Under the pieces are notes generated by a model, which ran no database searches, was not told where the DNA came from, and saw only the letters and a program-made list of their open reading frames with translations. A stretch of 64,000 bases of DNA from assembly GCA_030841085.1 (NCBI GenBank), contig JAVEDP010000003.1, positions 62,001 to 126,000 of the forward strand, read 5' to 3'. This DNA comes from Pyrinomonadaceae bacterium. GTDB taxonomy: Bacteria > Acidobacteriota > Blastocatellia > Pyrinomonadales > Pyrinomonadaceae. The position numbers and the translations under genes are program-made. Shown here piece after piece: positions 28,282 to 36,369 of the stretch; position 1 is the first letter of the stretch; every line of letters starts with the position of its first letter.

Positions 28282-28390
28282 GCCCAACGCTGGCATTCAG
28301 CTGCGGCGCGCGATCAGCATTCAAGCTGAACGGAAAGAAGTTACTTGAGAAGCATGCTATCGCGCCGTCAGCTGCAAGGCTTTGTTGGGC
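28282..28390 (-). repeat. attC site 2 (family B)
   Basis: GCCCAAC 28282-28288 and GTTGGGC 28384-28390. Inner arms CAGCTGCGGCGCG and CGCGCCGTCAGCTG pair with one extra A in the right arm (the extrahelical base). Confidence 0.88.
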
Positions 28391-28404
28391 GGATGGCGAG
28401 GAAT

Positions 28405-28839
28405 CTAAGGGAACGACTTGCGCAACATATTGAGCAATTCCTGTCCCTTGCGACTCGACCCGCGAAATCCTTGCGATCCGAGGTTCCCTGGTTCCGGAAA
28501 ATCGATGTTGTCACACTCCCAGCACAAGCTTGCGTATAGCAACAATTTCCCGTGGGAGTAGAACTTTATCGCAAAGGGCGGTTGATGACAGTCAGCAGAA
28601 CTCGAACGAAAGTTTTGTGTCCGCCATAGTGCTGCGACTGCCGCCGCCTCCCGACCTTCCAATATCTTGACAGCTTCAACGGCCTTGATTCCTAGTTCAG
28701 AAGGCTGCACCTTTTGCAATTCCACTCGATCAACCGGTGGCAGTCTTCGGGTATAACGAAGCGGAACATTTTTGGCGCCGACGCTCATCGGTGACACCAA
28801 TAACATGATCATCAAGAGATGGGTTGCCGTCCTCTTCAT
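28405..28839 (-). CDS. Cassette gene: hypothetical secreted protein (144 aa)
   Basis: ATG 28839 chosen because GGGGAG lies about nine bases upstream and the signal peptide MKRTATHLLMIMLLVSPMSV begins there; ATG 28857 is also in frame. Stop lies 14 bases after attC site 2. The mature part has two Cys pairs (CH, CWEC) and no recognised domain. Predicted periplasmic. Function unknown. Confidence 0.65.
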   Translation of the reverse strand: MKRTATHLLMIMLLVSPMSVGAKNVPLRYTRRLPPVDRVELQKVQPSELGIKAVEAVKILEGREAAAVAALWRTQNFRSSSADCHQPPFAIKFYSHGKLLLYASLCWECDNIDFPEPGNLGSQGFRGSSRKGQELLNMLRKSFP

Positions 28840-28878
28840 ATCCTTTTCGCTCCCCATTTGAGATTACTCGTGAATCCG

Positions 28879-28983
28879 CCCCAACGTCTGAGTTGACGCG
28901 GCGGCGCGAATCAAAGCACCTTCGCCGCACCAAGCTAGTTGCGAGAGGCGCCCCCGCCGCTCGCGTCCAACGATTTGTTGGGT
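28879..28983 (-). repeat. attC site 3 (family A)
   Basis: Left box CCCCAAC (28879-28885), right box GTTGGGT (28977-28983). Arms GACGCGGCGGCGCG and CGCCGCTCGCGTC pair. Read on the - strand, this end encodes the tail NKSLDASGG of the next protein. Confidence 0.85.
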
Positions 28984-29333
28984 GGCGGCGGCGGGGATAG
29001 AGGCACATCTTGCCTTTGGCGATTCTTCCGAAGCAAATAGATCGGATAGAAAAGAAAAGCATTTAAGAACGCACAGATCATGAAGCCATATTCGAAAAAG
29101 TAATCAGTGATGACGATCTCGCGACTGAAGCGCGCGGCAGTTGGTTCCGCAAGAAAGCCAATTGCCACGACGATAACGCTTAGCGGCAATGTGAAAAAGA
29201 AACTTGGTAATCCGGCCCAGTCGGAACGCAGATACTTGAATTCGAGAAAGAAAATTGCTGACATGAGGAGCCAGTACCAAATCACAATGCGCAGCCACGA
29301 TGTAAGTCTTAGGTTCACAGAGAGAGAAGCCAC
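28935..29333 (-). CDS. Cassette gene: small membrane protein (about 130 aa)
   Basis: Three to four hydrophobic segments and no recognised family. The frame runs into attC site 3, so the C-terminus PPNKSLDASGG is encoded by the site. No ATG lies near the 5' end: the frame begins with GTG 29333, which overlaps the R box of site 4; GTG 29318 or a later ATG may be the true start. Boxes GTTGGGT (3') and ACCCAAC (5' junction) match perfectly. Predicted inner-membrane protein, function unknown. Confidence 0.6.
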   Translation of the reverse strand: MASLSVNLRLTSWLRIVIWYWLLMSAIFFLEFKYLRSDWAGLPSFFFTLPLSVIVVAIGFLAEPTAARFSREIVITDYFFEYGFMICAFLNAFLFYPIYLLRKNRQRQDVPLSPPPPPNKSLDASGGGASRN

Positions 29334-29440
29334 CCAACGACGGCCTTCAGCTGCGGCGCGCGATCAGCATCCAAGCCGAATCGAAAGAAGTTACTTGAGA
29401 GAAATGCTATCGCGCCGTCAGCTGGAAGGCTTTGTTCGGC
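29332..29440 (-). repeat. attC site 4 (family B)
   Basis: ACCCAAC 29332-29338, GTTCGGC 29434-29440, family B arms. The two boxes of the linear site do not match each other; each matches the neighbouring cassette. Confidence 0.88.
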
Positions 29441-29453
29441 CGCGCCGCAGCTA

Positions 29454-29852
29454 CTAGTGATTTTCCGGAGACCGCTTCTTTGAAATCTCGCTCAACTTTA
29501 TCTGGATAACCTTCGGTGCGTTACCGTGAGCCCAAAGATAATCGCTATCGAGGCCGAAGCCGTGATATTCAAACCGCTCATTCCAGTGGGGAACGATCGA
29601 TGCCAATTCAACCCCCAGACCACAGAGTTCGCATTCGTAGGCATAGTTCTTACGCTCATTGGTGAATCTTTGTAGCTCTGAATTGCAACTTTCCCAAAAG
29701 AGTTTTGGAAGGTCGTCGAAAGCCAGAAACCGGGGATTGCCACAGGCGAGGCAATTCTGAGTGACGAACCCCTGATTCCGGCTCCCTACGATTAGACTGC
29801 CACTGTTATGACAGGGCGAACTCGTGCCGTAAAGAGGTCTGTTCTCATTCAT
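29454..29852 (-). CDS. Cassette gene: zinc-ribbon-like hypothetical protein (132 aa)
   Basis: ATG 29852 has GAGGA seven bases upstream; the frame continues upstream to 29918 without support. Two CxxC knuckles (CLACG and CELCG, about 30 residues apart) suggest a zinc ribbon. No membrane part. Stop is 13 bases from attC site 4. Function unknown. Confidence 0.68.
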   Translation of the reverse strand: MNENRPLYGTSSPCHNSGSLIVGSRNQGFVTQNCLACGNPRFLAFDDLPKLFWESCNSELQRFTNERKNYAYECELCGLGVELASIVPHWNERFEYHGFGLDSDYLWAHGNAPKVIQIKLSEISKKRSPENH

Positions 29853-29883
29853 ATACTTTTCCTCAGTGGCATCAATGAGCGAG

Positions 29884-29989
29884 CGAACGGTTGAGTTGAC
29901 GCGGCGGCGCGATTTCATTCAAGCATCGCCGGACGAATCAAGTTACAAAACACGCTTCCGCCGCTCGCGTCCCACGATTTGTCATGCCG
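29884..29989 (-). repeat. attC site 5 (family A)
   Basis: AGCGAAC 29884-29890; right box GTCATGC (29983-29989) deviates from GTTRRRY by one base. The central part (ATTCAAGC to AAGTTAC) is shared with family B although the arms are family A. Confidence 0.78.
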
Positions 29990-29997
29990 CCCGGGGT

Positions 29998-30954
29998 CTA
30001 TCGGGTAAGGACACACATCGCGGTCGTGTTGGCAGGGAGACGGACTGGTGAAAGGTCTGCCCACGGTCCATTCTTTTCGCCAATCAGGATCGGCAACTCG
30101 GTTGAAAACGTTACTCTGTACTCGCCGGGGCTGAAAGACAAGCTCTTTTGCCCTTCGTCGAAAGCGGCTTGCAGTGAAAGCTCCTGGCGATAAGTCTCAC
30201 CGGCCCGCACGGTGATTGTTGGAACCTTCTTGGCTATCTCCCAGGTGAATGTGTCAAATCCGATTGACCCAATCCCGCCCTGATTCTTACCAGAGAGCTC
30301 ATTGTCAGGATAGAAGAAGTCATTAGCGTAGCTACCGTCGATACGCTTAATTGACACTGACACCAACGGTCCATTTCCACCAAGTCGCGGAAACCTTAGC
30401 GTTTGACTCGAGTTATTATTTACGATCAGCGTGACTTTTTCCGTGGTAGGAAGGTGGATGTGAAGAACCGCGGGATCACCAACCAATTTGGGAAAGACGA
30501 ATTCAGTTTTGATCTGTTCAAGGATTGGGGCATCTTCGACAAAAAAGAAGGCGGGTGCCGTCTTTTGTCCGGCGAACTCGAAGACGATCGCGTATCGACC
30601 GAGCTTTACGATCTCCTTTGATAGATCCGCACCTCCCAACCATCCGCTATTCGGTGGACCATCCATCGGCCAGCCTACATTCTCTGTCTTTTGGGTACCG
30701 TCGGGAAGCGTGATGCTCCGGCGACATGAGCTCTGATACTGCTTCGGAATTGGCGCCCGACTCGTCTGCTCGACGCCCTCCCAGAAGAATATATCCTCGC
30801 CCAACGCAAACCGGGTTTTGTCAAAGCGAACTATCGGGATTGCGTTGGGAGGTTCTTGCCTGCCTGAAGAGCTTCCAAACCATATGCAAGTGAGAAATAG
30901 GGCGAGACCACCAGCCTTCAGATACTGCCCGTAAGATAGATTGGTGACGCTCAT
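29998..30954 (-). CDS. Cassette gene: exported hypothetical protein (about 319 aa)
   Basis: Starts at ATG 30954 or ATG 30972; the frame runs further into attC site 6 but that part is site-encoded. An N-terminal hydrophobic segment (LALFLTCIWFGSS) indicates export, possibly as a membrane-anchored protein. The mature region looks like repeated beta sandwiches (LIVNNNSSQTLRF, YRVTFSTELP), in the style of immunoglobulin-like folds of surface proteins. Largest cassette gene of block 1. Its 3' box GTCATGC and 5' junction GCATAAC match but for one base. Confidence 0.7.
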   Translation of the reverse strand: MSVTNLSYGQYLKAGGLALFLTCIWFGSSSGRQEPPNAIPIVRFDKTRFALGEDIFFWEGVEQTSRAPIPKQYQSSCRRSITLPDGTQKTENVGWPMDGPPNSGWLGGADLSKEIVKLGRYAIVFEFAGQKTAPAFFFVEDAPILEQIKTEFVFPKLVGDPAVLHIHLPTTEKVTLIVNNNSSQTLRFPRLGGNGPLVSVSIKRIDGSYANDFFYPDNELSGKNQGGIGSIGFDTFTWEIAKKVPTITVRAGETYRQELSLQAAFDEGQKSLSFSPGEYRVTFSTELPILIGEKNGPWADLSPVRLPANTTAMCVLTR

Positions 30955-31004
30955 TGCAACCCGCAACCTCATTCGTGGATTCGATTCAGTCTGCGGTGAT
31001 AGCG

Positions 31005-31113
31005 GCATAACGCTGGCCCTCAGCTGCGGCGCGCGATCAGCATCCAAGCTGAAAGGAAAAAGATTATTTGAGAGACCTGCTATCGCGCCGTCAGCTGCAA
31101 GGCTTTGTTCGGT
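31005..31113 (-). repeat. attC site 6 (family B)
   Basis: GCATAAC 31005-31011, GTTCGGT 31107-31113, with full family B arms and centre. Confidence 0.87.
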
Positions 31114-31120
31114 GCGTCGA

Positions 31121-31731
31121 TTATTTTAAGCGAAACTGTCGGGATTTTCTGTCCCAAGCAAGCTCCTTTGTTTGTTCGGTGCCGTCACGTCGAAAGCACT
31201 CCATGAATACACTGCCGCTAGCTGGAGAGATGAGATAGCTTTCCATGTCTTCCTCGCGCAACACCCAATATGGGTTGTAAGCGGCACCTTCGGATGCGAC
31301 CGCTGCGATAACCACAAGTCCGTATCGCTTTGCATCCGATCGCGACGGGTCAACTACGATGGCAATGACGAAATGACGAAGTCGTTTGTGTTCGCGCCTC
31401 GGTAGCCGCGAGCGCCCCACCAATTAAGAATCGGTACGATTTGATGCGGATTGTTTGATGCGACCCGCGCAGCCGCAGTAGGTGTCAAGTTGCGATCCGA
31501 TGGCTGCGCCAGGCGATATTTCTGGCTCTGTTCGAAGTGTTGCCACGCCCGTTTCAATCCTTCGTTCGACAGGTATTCGTCCGGAGCGTATGGCCAAGCA
31601 CGAACCGTTTCATCCACGGTCGTGACAGGTGTCGGCCATGGAACAGCGCGAACAGTATCTGAGCGAGAGCCGCAGGCAAGGGAGAAGACGAGAGCCGCGA
31701 GTGTCGCGAGGTAAAGGACAATGGTTCTCAT
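31121..31731 (-). pseudogene. Cassette gene: lipoprotein, frameshifted by an 8-bp tandem duplication
   Basis: From ATG 31731 a lipoprotein signal is read (MRTIVLYLATLAALVFSLAC), then about 115 residues to NDFVISS and a stop at 31354. A second frame continues the protein to 31121 (FVIAIVVDPSRSD ... SRQFRLK). At the switch the - strand reads TTCGTCAT twice in a row (+ strand about 31365-31381); removing one copy restores NDFVIAIVVD in one frame. The intact product would be about 200 aa, anchored in a membrane. The start lies nine bases from attC site 7 and the stop eight bases from site 6. A sequencing error of eight bases is possible but less likely. Confidence 0.75.
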
Positions 31732-31739
31732 GAGCAAGC

Positions 31740-31848
31740 ACCTAACGCTGGCCTTCAGCTGCGGCGCGCGATCAGCATTCAAGCTGAAAGGAAAAAGATT
31801 ATTTGAGAGACCTGCTATCGTGCCGTCAGCTGCAAAGCTTTGTTCGGC
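31740..31848 (-). repeat. attC site 7 (family B)
   Basis: ACCTAAC 31740-31746, GTTCGGC 31842-31848; differs from site 6 at a handful of positions. Confidence 0.88.
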
Positions 31849-31858
31849 GGCGGGGCGC

Positions 31859-32401
31859 TCACTGCGTTCGACAAGGAACGCGCTTCGGTTTTTGCCCCGT
31901 GGGGAACAACTGCGTTTCCGAACATATACGCGCCTTGTAACGCTCACCATCAAATTTGTACATGTTAGTGTAATTGGTTTGCGCCGTAGCCGCATTGGTT
32001 TCAATGTTCCGCAAGCCACGAGTCGTGGATCTGAGAACATCCAGAGATATAGTGCCTGCGTTCATCACTGGCCGGTAACCTCGCGCAGTTTTCCGAAAGA
32101 TCCAAAACCAGTTGTTGTCCACGCCATTCAGGCACCATTTGCCAGACTTCAGTATTAACCCGGAGCGGTCGTCGCCAATATTGATCTTCGATGCTGAGAA
32201 CCATGATCTAACATCGGTTCCTGCGTTAACTCCTTCAGCACGGCACTCTTGTGCGATGTCTCTGAGTAATGGCACAAGCGCGTCAGGTATTTTAGCTGGG
32301 CGCTTGAACGGCTCGTCCAAATAAAAATGCGTTTGCGCCACCGACGTCAAGACAGACAAAAGAATTGCAAGCAGGACCGGAATGGATTTCAATAATTTCA
32401 T
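31859..32401 (-). CDS. Cassette gene: secreted hypothetical protein (180 aa)
   Basis: ATG 32401 begins a clear signal peptide (MKLLKSIPVLLAILLSVLTSVAQ). The mature part contains several Trp and two Cys and resembles no family known to me. The frame is open into attC site 8, but that part is site-encoded. Stop ten bases from site 7. Boxes GTTCGGC (3') and GCCGAAC (5' junction 32415-32421) pair perfectly. Predicted periplasmic or secreted. Confidence 0.7.
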   Translation of the reverse strand: MKLLKSIPVLLAILLSVLTSVAQTHFYLDEPFKRPAKIPDALVPLLRDIAQECRAEGVNAGTDVRSWFSASKINIGDDRSGLILKSGKWCLNGVDNNWFWIFRKTARGYRPVMNAGTISLDVLRSTTRGLRNIETNAATAQTNYTNMYKFDGERYKARICSETQLFPTGQKPKRVPCRTQ

Positions 32402-32414
32402 AAACAAGAAAGCC

Positions 32415-32519
32415 GCCGAACGTTTGAGTTGACGCGGCGGCGCGATTCCATTCAAGCATCGCCGGAGGAAGCAAGTTGCGAACACGCTCCCGCCGCTCGC
32501 GTCCAACGATTTGTTGGGC
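32415..32519 (-). repeat. attC site 8 (family A)
   Basis: GCCGAAC 32415-32421, GTTGGGC 32513-32519. Family A arms with an ATTCAAGC centre. Confidence 0.87.
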
Positions 32520-32543
32520 CGCAGCAGCAAGGTGCTTCGAGAG

Positions 32544-32843
32544 TCAGTTTCTTTTACCCAACGACGGCAAGCCGCCCTGGACAACACGAACCTTCTTACG
32601 AGGACGTTTCCCTTTTACGCGTGTAGCGCGTGGATAATCAAATTTGTCGACAACAACAATTGACGGCCTTCGACGGGGCTTTCCAGGAGACAGCTTCTTT
32701 GAGTTTCGAGATTTCGATTTTTTGACGTTTGGCGTCTTCTTCTTCCGGCGGTTGATTTGGCATTCAATAATGTGATCTTCGTAAATCGAAACATCGATGT
32801 CTTTCGCGCAATACAAGCACTTAGCCATCGAGGAGCTGACCAT
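32544..32843 (-). CDS. Cassette gene: basic CxxC protein (99 aa)
   Basis: ATG 32843 has a TGAGG ribosome site seven bases upstream. Near the N-terminus CLYCAKD is followed by HIIEC, a possible CxxC-H-C zinc finger. The rest is very rich in Lys and Arg (KPRRRPS, GKRPRKKVR), suggesting nucleic-acid binding. Second gene of a two-gene cassette with the 87-aa gene upstream. Function unknown. Confidence 0.6.
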   Translation of the reverse strand: MVSSSMAKCLYCAKDIDVSIYEDHIIECQINRRKKKTPNVKKSKSRNSKKLSPGKPRRRPSIVVVDKFDYPRATRVKGKRPRKKVRVVQGGLPSLGKRN

Positions 32844-32852
32844 TAAGACGCC

Positions 32853-33113
32853 TCAGTCTAAGTTTTCCCAATGGACGATCCCAATCGCTTCGTCGATGGT
32901 GCGCGCATTGTTGCCCCCTGCTTCCTTGCCATCATCTTGGATAACTTCACACGCAAATCGTTCGGACGGATTTGGACAGTCAGGGCCCTGATCAAGAATG
33001 CGTATGGTAACAGTCTTGCCGTTTCGATGCCCTGTAAACGTCGTCACTTCGTAGACCTCAGAGACGTTACCAAATGACTCCAGCCTATCTCGGATCAAGC
33101 GACGGTCCATCAT
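32853..33113 (-). CDS. Cassette gene: small hypothetical protein (87 aa)
   Basis: ATG 33113 with AGGAGG nine bases upstream, the best ribosome site of the array. No membrane part; it looks like a small alpha/beta protein (VYEVTTFTGHRNGKTVTIRILD). The cassette 5' junction box GCCCAAC (33132-33138) lies just upstream and pairs perfectly with the 3' box GTTGGGC of this cassette at 32513. Confidence 0.65.
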   Translation of the reverse strand: MMDRRLIRDRLESFGNVSEVYEVTTFTGHRNGKTVTIRILDQGPDCPNPSERFACEVIQDDGKEAGGNNARTIDEAIGIVHWENLD

Positions 33114-33131
33114 AATGGCGATCCTCCTACG

Positions 33132-33138
33132 GCCCAAC
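33132..33138 (-). other. Lone R box: 5' junction of cassette block 1
   Basis: GCCCAAC on +, GTTGGGC on -. To its right no second half of an attC site is seen. This is where an attI or a now-lost attC should lie. Confidence 0.55.
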
Positions 33139-33221
33139 TACGTATTATACCGCGGATCTGCGGCACAAGTACGGATTCGGTGATCTCATCAGGGATTGGA
33201 ACGCGCGCTACCGCTTAAGCG

Positions 33222-33590
33222 TCAAGCGTCAAGCGTCTGGCGGACCGCGTCTAAGAACTCCTGGTTGCCAAAAGGTTTGGACAAAGTAAGGTGTGCACCT
33301 AGTTTCTGTGCGATCCGCAAATAGTCTTCCCCTTTGCCTTTTCCGCCTCCCGACATGGCTATGATTCGCACGTCTTGATCTATCCGTCGAAGCTCCATGA
33401 TCACGGCCAGCCCATCAAAGTCCGGCATCACCAGATCAGTAATAACCAGATCGAACCGTTGCTGCTGATGCATGGCAAATACTGGCGTACCGTCACTCGC
33501 TTCTGACACCTCATACCCGGCGCTCGTCAGTAGCATTTTGAGCAATTCCCTTAGCTGTTCATCGTCTTCCACAAGCAAAATATTAGGCAC
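33222..33590 (-). CDS. Single-domain response regulator
   Basis: 122 aa, GTG start at 33590 with GGAG five bases upstream. Receiver only: LVEDDEQ, phospho-Asp in LVITDLVMPDFDG, Lys in LSKPFG. CheY-like size. No kinase is adjacent; the nearest is the MHYT kinase at 34672. The C-terminus is followed by a triple GCGTCAA repeat (about 33219-33236). Confidence 0.9.
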   Translation of the reverse strand: MPNILLVEDDEQLRELLKMLLTSAGYEVSEASDGTPVFAMHQQQRFDLVITDLVMPDFDGLAVIMELRRIDQDVRIIAMSGGGKGKGEDYLRIAQKLGAHLTLSKPFGNQEFLDAVRQTLDA

Positions 33591-33987
33591 ATTAACTCCA
33601 TTCGATTCTCAACCCTCGTAAGATTGCATCCAGTAGACAAGGCGGTGGAACCTCGTCGCGGAATTATTCATGATCAGGGTACAAGCCGGGAGCCGCAGCC
33701 GATAGCGCTATAACAATGACTTTTACGTAGAGGAATTACTGACAGGGTTGTCAGTATTAGCACTACACGTTGAGCGCGCAGCCAGGTGAGATGGTTGGTT
33801 TAGAACCGAGCTTGAGGTGGTGCCCTTTTATCATTCGCTGATTGTTTTCGGTCAACAAGCTTTTCGATGCTTGGCGTCGATAGAATTTGCCCGACACTTT
33901 TCAATGCCGCCAATATGAATGATCGTTCGCGTTGCGTAACTCCGACTCGAGGCGCTGGATCGAAAACTATTAGGATTTACCGGGACT
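33591..33987. other. Intergenic, no gene seen
   Basis: About 400 bp between two - strand regulators. No plausible ORF, attC box pair or strong hairpin was recognised. Confidence 0.4.
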
Positions 33988-34617
33988 TCACTCCACCAGG
34001 TTGTTCCGTATCCCGTAGTAGGTGAGTTCGGCATTAGTTTTCATTCCCATCTTTTCGAGAATACGGCTACGGTAGGTGCTGATAGTGCTCTCACTCAGCG
34101 AGAGTACGTTAGCAACTTCGCTTACAGTTTTGCCGGAAGCGATAAGACGAAGGACTTCGAACTCACGATCAGACAAGGCTTCGTGAAGCGCGCCGCCCGC
34201 GCCCGGCTCGAGATCAAAGACCAGTTTCTCAGCGAGAAGTGGGCTTATGTATCTGCCCCCACCCAGCACTTGGTTGACCGCGCGGATTAGTTCAGCTCGC
34301 GGACTGTCTTTGGTGACATAACCTGAGGCCCCTGCCTTGAGAGCGCGTCTCGCAAACTGTTCTCCGGAATGCATGCTGAGCATTAACACTGGAAGCGCAG
34401 GATGACTCTGTTTTAACTCCTTCAAAACTTCCAGCCCGCCTCTGCCGCCCAGAGAAATATCCAGCACGACGAGATCCCAGTCCTGCTCTCGCGCAAGCTT
34501 GATTGCGTCATGGGCCGTGCCGGCCTCTCCGAAAGTTGTGCCTGGTTGCTTTTCGAAAAATCGCTTCACACCCTCTCGGAGAACTGCATGGTCATCCACA
34601 ATCAGGATTCTTGCCAT
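33988..34617 (-). CDS. NarL/FixJ-family response regulator
   Basis: 209 aa; GAGG lies eight bases before ATG 34617. Receiver (IVDDHAV, VVLDISLGGRGG, YVTKDSP) and LuxR HTH (LSDREFEVLRLIASGKTVSEVA). It is a close paralog of the regulator at 4577-5209. It lies 54 bases downstream of the MHYT kinase, with which it should form a two-component pair. Confidence 0.92.
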   Translation of the reverse strand: MARILIVDDHAVLREGVKRFFEKQPGTTFGEAGTAHDAIKLAREQDWDLVVLDISLGGRGGLEVLKELKQSHPALPVLMLSMHSGEQFARRALKAGASGYVTKDSPRAELIRAVNQVLGGGRYISPLLAEKLVFDLEPGAGGALHEALSDREFEVLRLIASGKTVSEVANVLSLSESTISTYRSRILEKMGMKTNAELTYYGIRNNLVE

Positions 34618-34671
34618 CGCTGCGACCTCGTCCCTGCTCTTACGTATTCAGCTCGAGCGAAAGTACTCCGT

Positions 34672-36117
34672 TCAAACTGCAACTGTGCGGGAAACCGGGA
34701 TTCGTAATGTAATCGTTGTGCCTTTACCTATCATGCCGGATACATCGAGCTTTCCACCTACAATATCAGCGCGTTCTCGCATGCCGAGGAGACCCAGTGA
34801 ACCCGATTTCTCCTCGTCTCGAATGCCTCTGCCGTTGTCGCTGATCGTCAAAACGAATTCGCCAGCCTCTTGCTTCATTGAAATGTCAACGCGCGTCGCT
34901 GCGGCATGTCGCAGGATATTCGTTAGGGCCTCTTGGAAAATGCGAAAGACAGCTGTTGTTTGCTCCTGGTTCAAATCAACATTTTCCATCGCACACTCGA
35001 ACTTGCAGATAATGCCTGTGCGCGCCTGAAACTGCTGGGCTTGCCATTCGATTGCTTCAATCGGACCGAGTTCATCAAGGGCGAATGGACGTAATTCTGC
35101 TGCGATTCGCCTAACATCGCCGAGCGTACGGCTAGTCAACCCGATCATTCCCTCGATCTTTTGGCGTACGCCCTCTAGTTGGGCCACATCTTTCGTTTCT
35201 GAAATAACTTCGTCGACCTCTTCCAGTTCCCAGCGCAAACTTGAAAGTGCCGATCCCAGTTGATCGTGAATCTCACGCGCAATTCGAATTCCTTCCTCTT
35301 CTCTGGCGGATTCAACACTGGCGGAAAGAGCGCGCAATTGGGCGCCGGCCGTTCGCAGAAGTGAGCTCTGCTTTTGAAGTCGATCTAACGTTGAGGTCAG
35401 CAGAGCTACTGCGAGCACCGTCAGGGCAACCGCGCCGATGCCGGCGGCGCTGAGGGAAGAGATCCTTACTGCGTGGGATAGATCCGGCGGTGTGGCAGAT
35501 TCCGTGTAACTGGCCGAGGCCATACCGGTGTAATGCATCACCCAGATAGCCGACCCCATCAGCGCCACGCTTGCAACCTTCTGCAACCTCCAGGCGCGCG
35601 GTCCGTCCCGAAAAAGAAACGTCAGCCATAACGACAGCAGCGCAAAAAGCATTGCCAGCACAGCCGAAAGAGTTACGAGTGCCGGGGAATAGTGGTCCAT
35701 TCCCTGAAACCGCATCGACGCCATGGCGGTGTAATGCAGTCCCACGATACCCCCGCCAATAAAGATGCTGGCGACGAAGACGCGCGCAGATTCCATCTTC
35801 GGACGGATGACGACAACCAGCGCGACAGCGGAAGCCAAGAGGCTGGGCAGGAACGACAGCAAGGAAGTGGGCCAGTCGTAGAGTGTCAGAACCGGCAAGC
35901 GGAAGGCCAGCATGCCGGTGTAGTGCATTGCCCAGGTGCCGATTGCCATCGCGGTGGCACCGCCAATCCGCCAGAATAGACGAGACTCGCCGTAATTTGC
36001 CTTTACTCGTTCGGCAAGATCGATGGTCGCGTACGACCCGAGCATGGCGATCAAAATCGACAGCGCCACCAGGCCGTAATTGTAGGAACCGACCATAACC
36101 AGGTCCGAAGAATTCAT
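34672..36117 (-). CDS. MHYT-domain membrane histidine kinase
   Basis: 481 aa, AGGA upstream of ATG 36117. The N-terminal half (about 1-250) is a seven-helix MHYT sensor with three repeats of the signature (MHYTGMLAF, LHYTAMASM, MHYTGMASA), thought to bind copper and sense diatomic gases. A HisKA_3 domain follows (His in AREIHDQLGSALSSLRWELEE) and HATPase_c (NILRHAAATRV, DNGRGI, LGLLGMRERA). The kinase half is paralogous to those at 1-296 and 2726-4519. Partner: the NarL regulator just downstream. Confidence 0.92.
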   Translation of the reverse strand: MNSSDLVMVGSYNYGLVALSILIAMLGSYATIDLAERVKANYGESRLFWRIGGATAMAIGTWAMHYTGMLAFRLPVLTLYDWPTSLLSFLPSLLASAVALVVVIRPKMESARVFVASIFIGGGIVGLHYTAMASMRFQGMDHYSPALVTLSAVLAMLFALLSLWLTFLFRDGPRAWRLQKVASVALMGSAIWVMHYTGMASASYTESATPPDLSHAVRISSLSAAGIGAVALTVLAVALLTSTLDRLQKQSSLLRTAGAQLRALSASVESAREEEGIRIAREIHDQLGSALSSLRWELEEVDEVISETKDVAQLEGVRQKIEGMIGLTSRTLGDVRRIAAELRPFALDELGPIEAIEWQAQQFQARTGIICKFECAMENVDLNQEQTTAVFRIFQEALTNILRHAAATRVDISMKQEAGEFVLTISDNGRGIRDEEKSGSLGLLGMRERADIVGGKLDVSGMIGKGTTITLRIPVSRTVAV

Positions 36118-36262
36118 AGCTTCGTCCTAACTGGGAAACCAAGCGGTTTCGTCGGGCAGCTCTACGAGGTGCCTACTGTATAGACCTTCGGCACTTAGTT
36201 GTCGAGGATTGCCTCGGTATCTCCGATGCACAAGCGACTTGTTATACAACGATTGTAAGTAG

Positions 36263-36311
36263 CATAGACTTCAGTCTGTGTTTTCGTAGCAGGCACAGAC
36301 TGAAGTCTATG
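36263..36311. repeat. Perfect 18-bp inverted repeat
   Basis: Arms 36263-36280 and 36294-36311 (CATAGACTTCAGTCTGTG and its complement) with a 13-base loop. Likely a dispersed palindromic element. Confidence 0.8.
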
Positions 36312-36369
36312 TCACAGGATCCGGGTAATCTTTCAGCGTGGTCCAATCGGAGAGGTTTACCCGCATTTG

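Larger units (their letters stand above)
27258..33138 (-). mobile_element. Integron-type gene-cassette array without integrase (CALIN), block 1
   Basis: Nine attC-like sites separate single - strand genes; each gene ends 8-25 bp after a site (or just inside it) and starts shortly before the next one. Outer boxes fit RYYYAAC/GTTRRRY. Within each cassette the 3' box and the 5' junction box match: for example the last cassette has GTTGGGC at 32513-32519 and GCCCAAC at 33132-33138. Sites carry one extra base in the arm that is L'' when read on the - strand, which agrees with gene direction. No tyrosine-recombinase gene occurs in the window; the place where one would be expected (right of 33138, + strand) holds a receiver gene on the - strand. 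Confidence 0.85.

Noticed and set aside
27258-33138. CRISPR array or IS-element borders
   Set aside because: Repeats are about 105 bp palindromic sites separated by genes of differing length; no transposase, no target duplications.
33138-34700. Integron integrase beside the array
   Set aside because: Both strands hold only a receiver and a NarL regulator; no R-H-R-Y recombinase motifs seen in this or any other part of the window.
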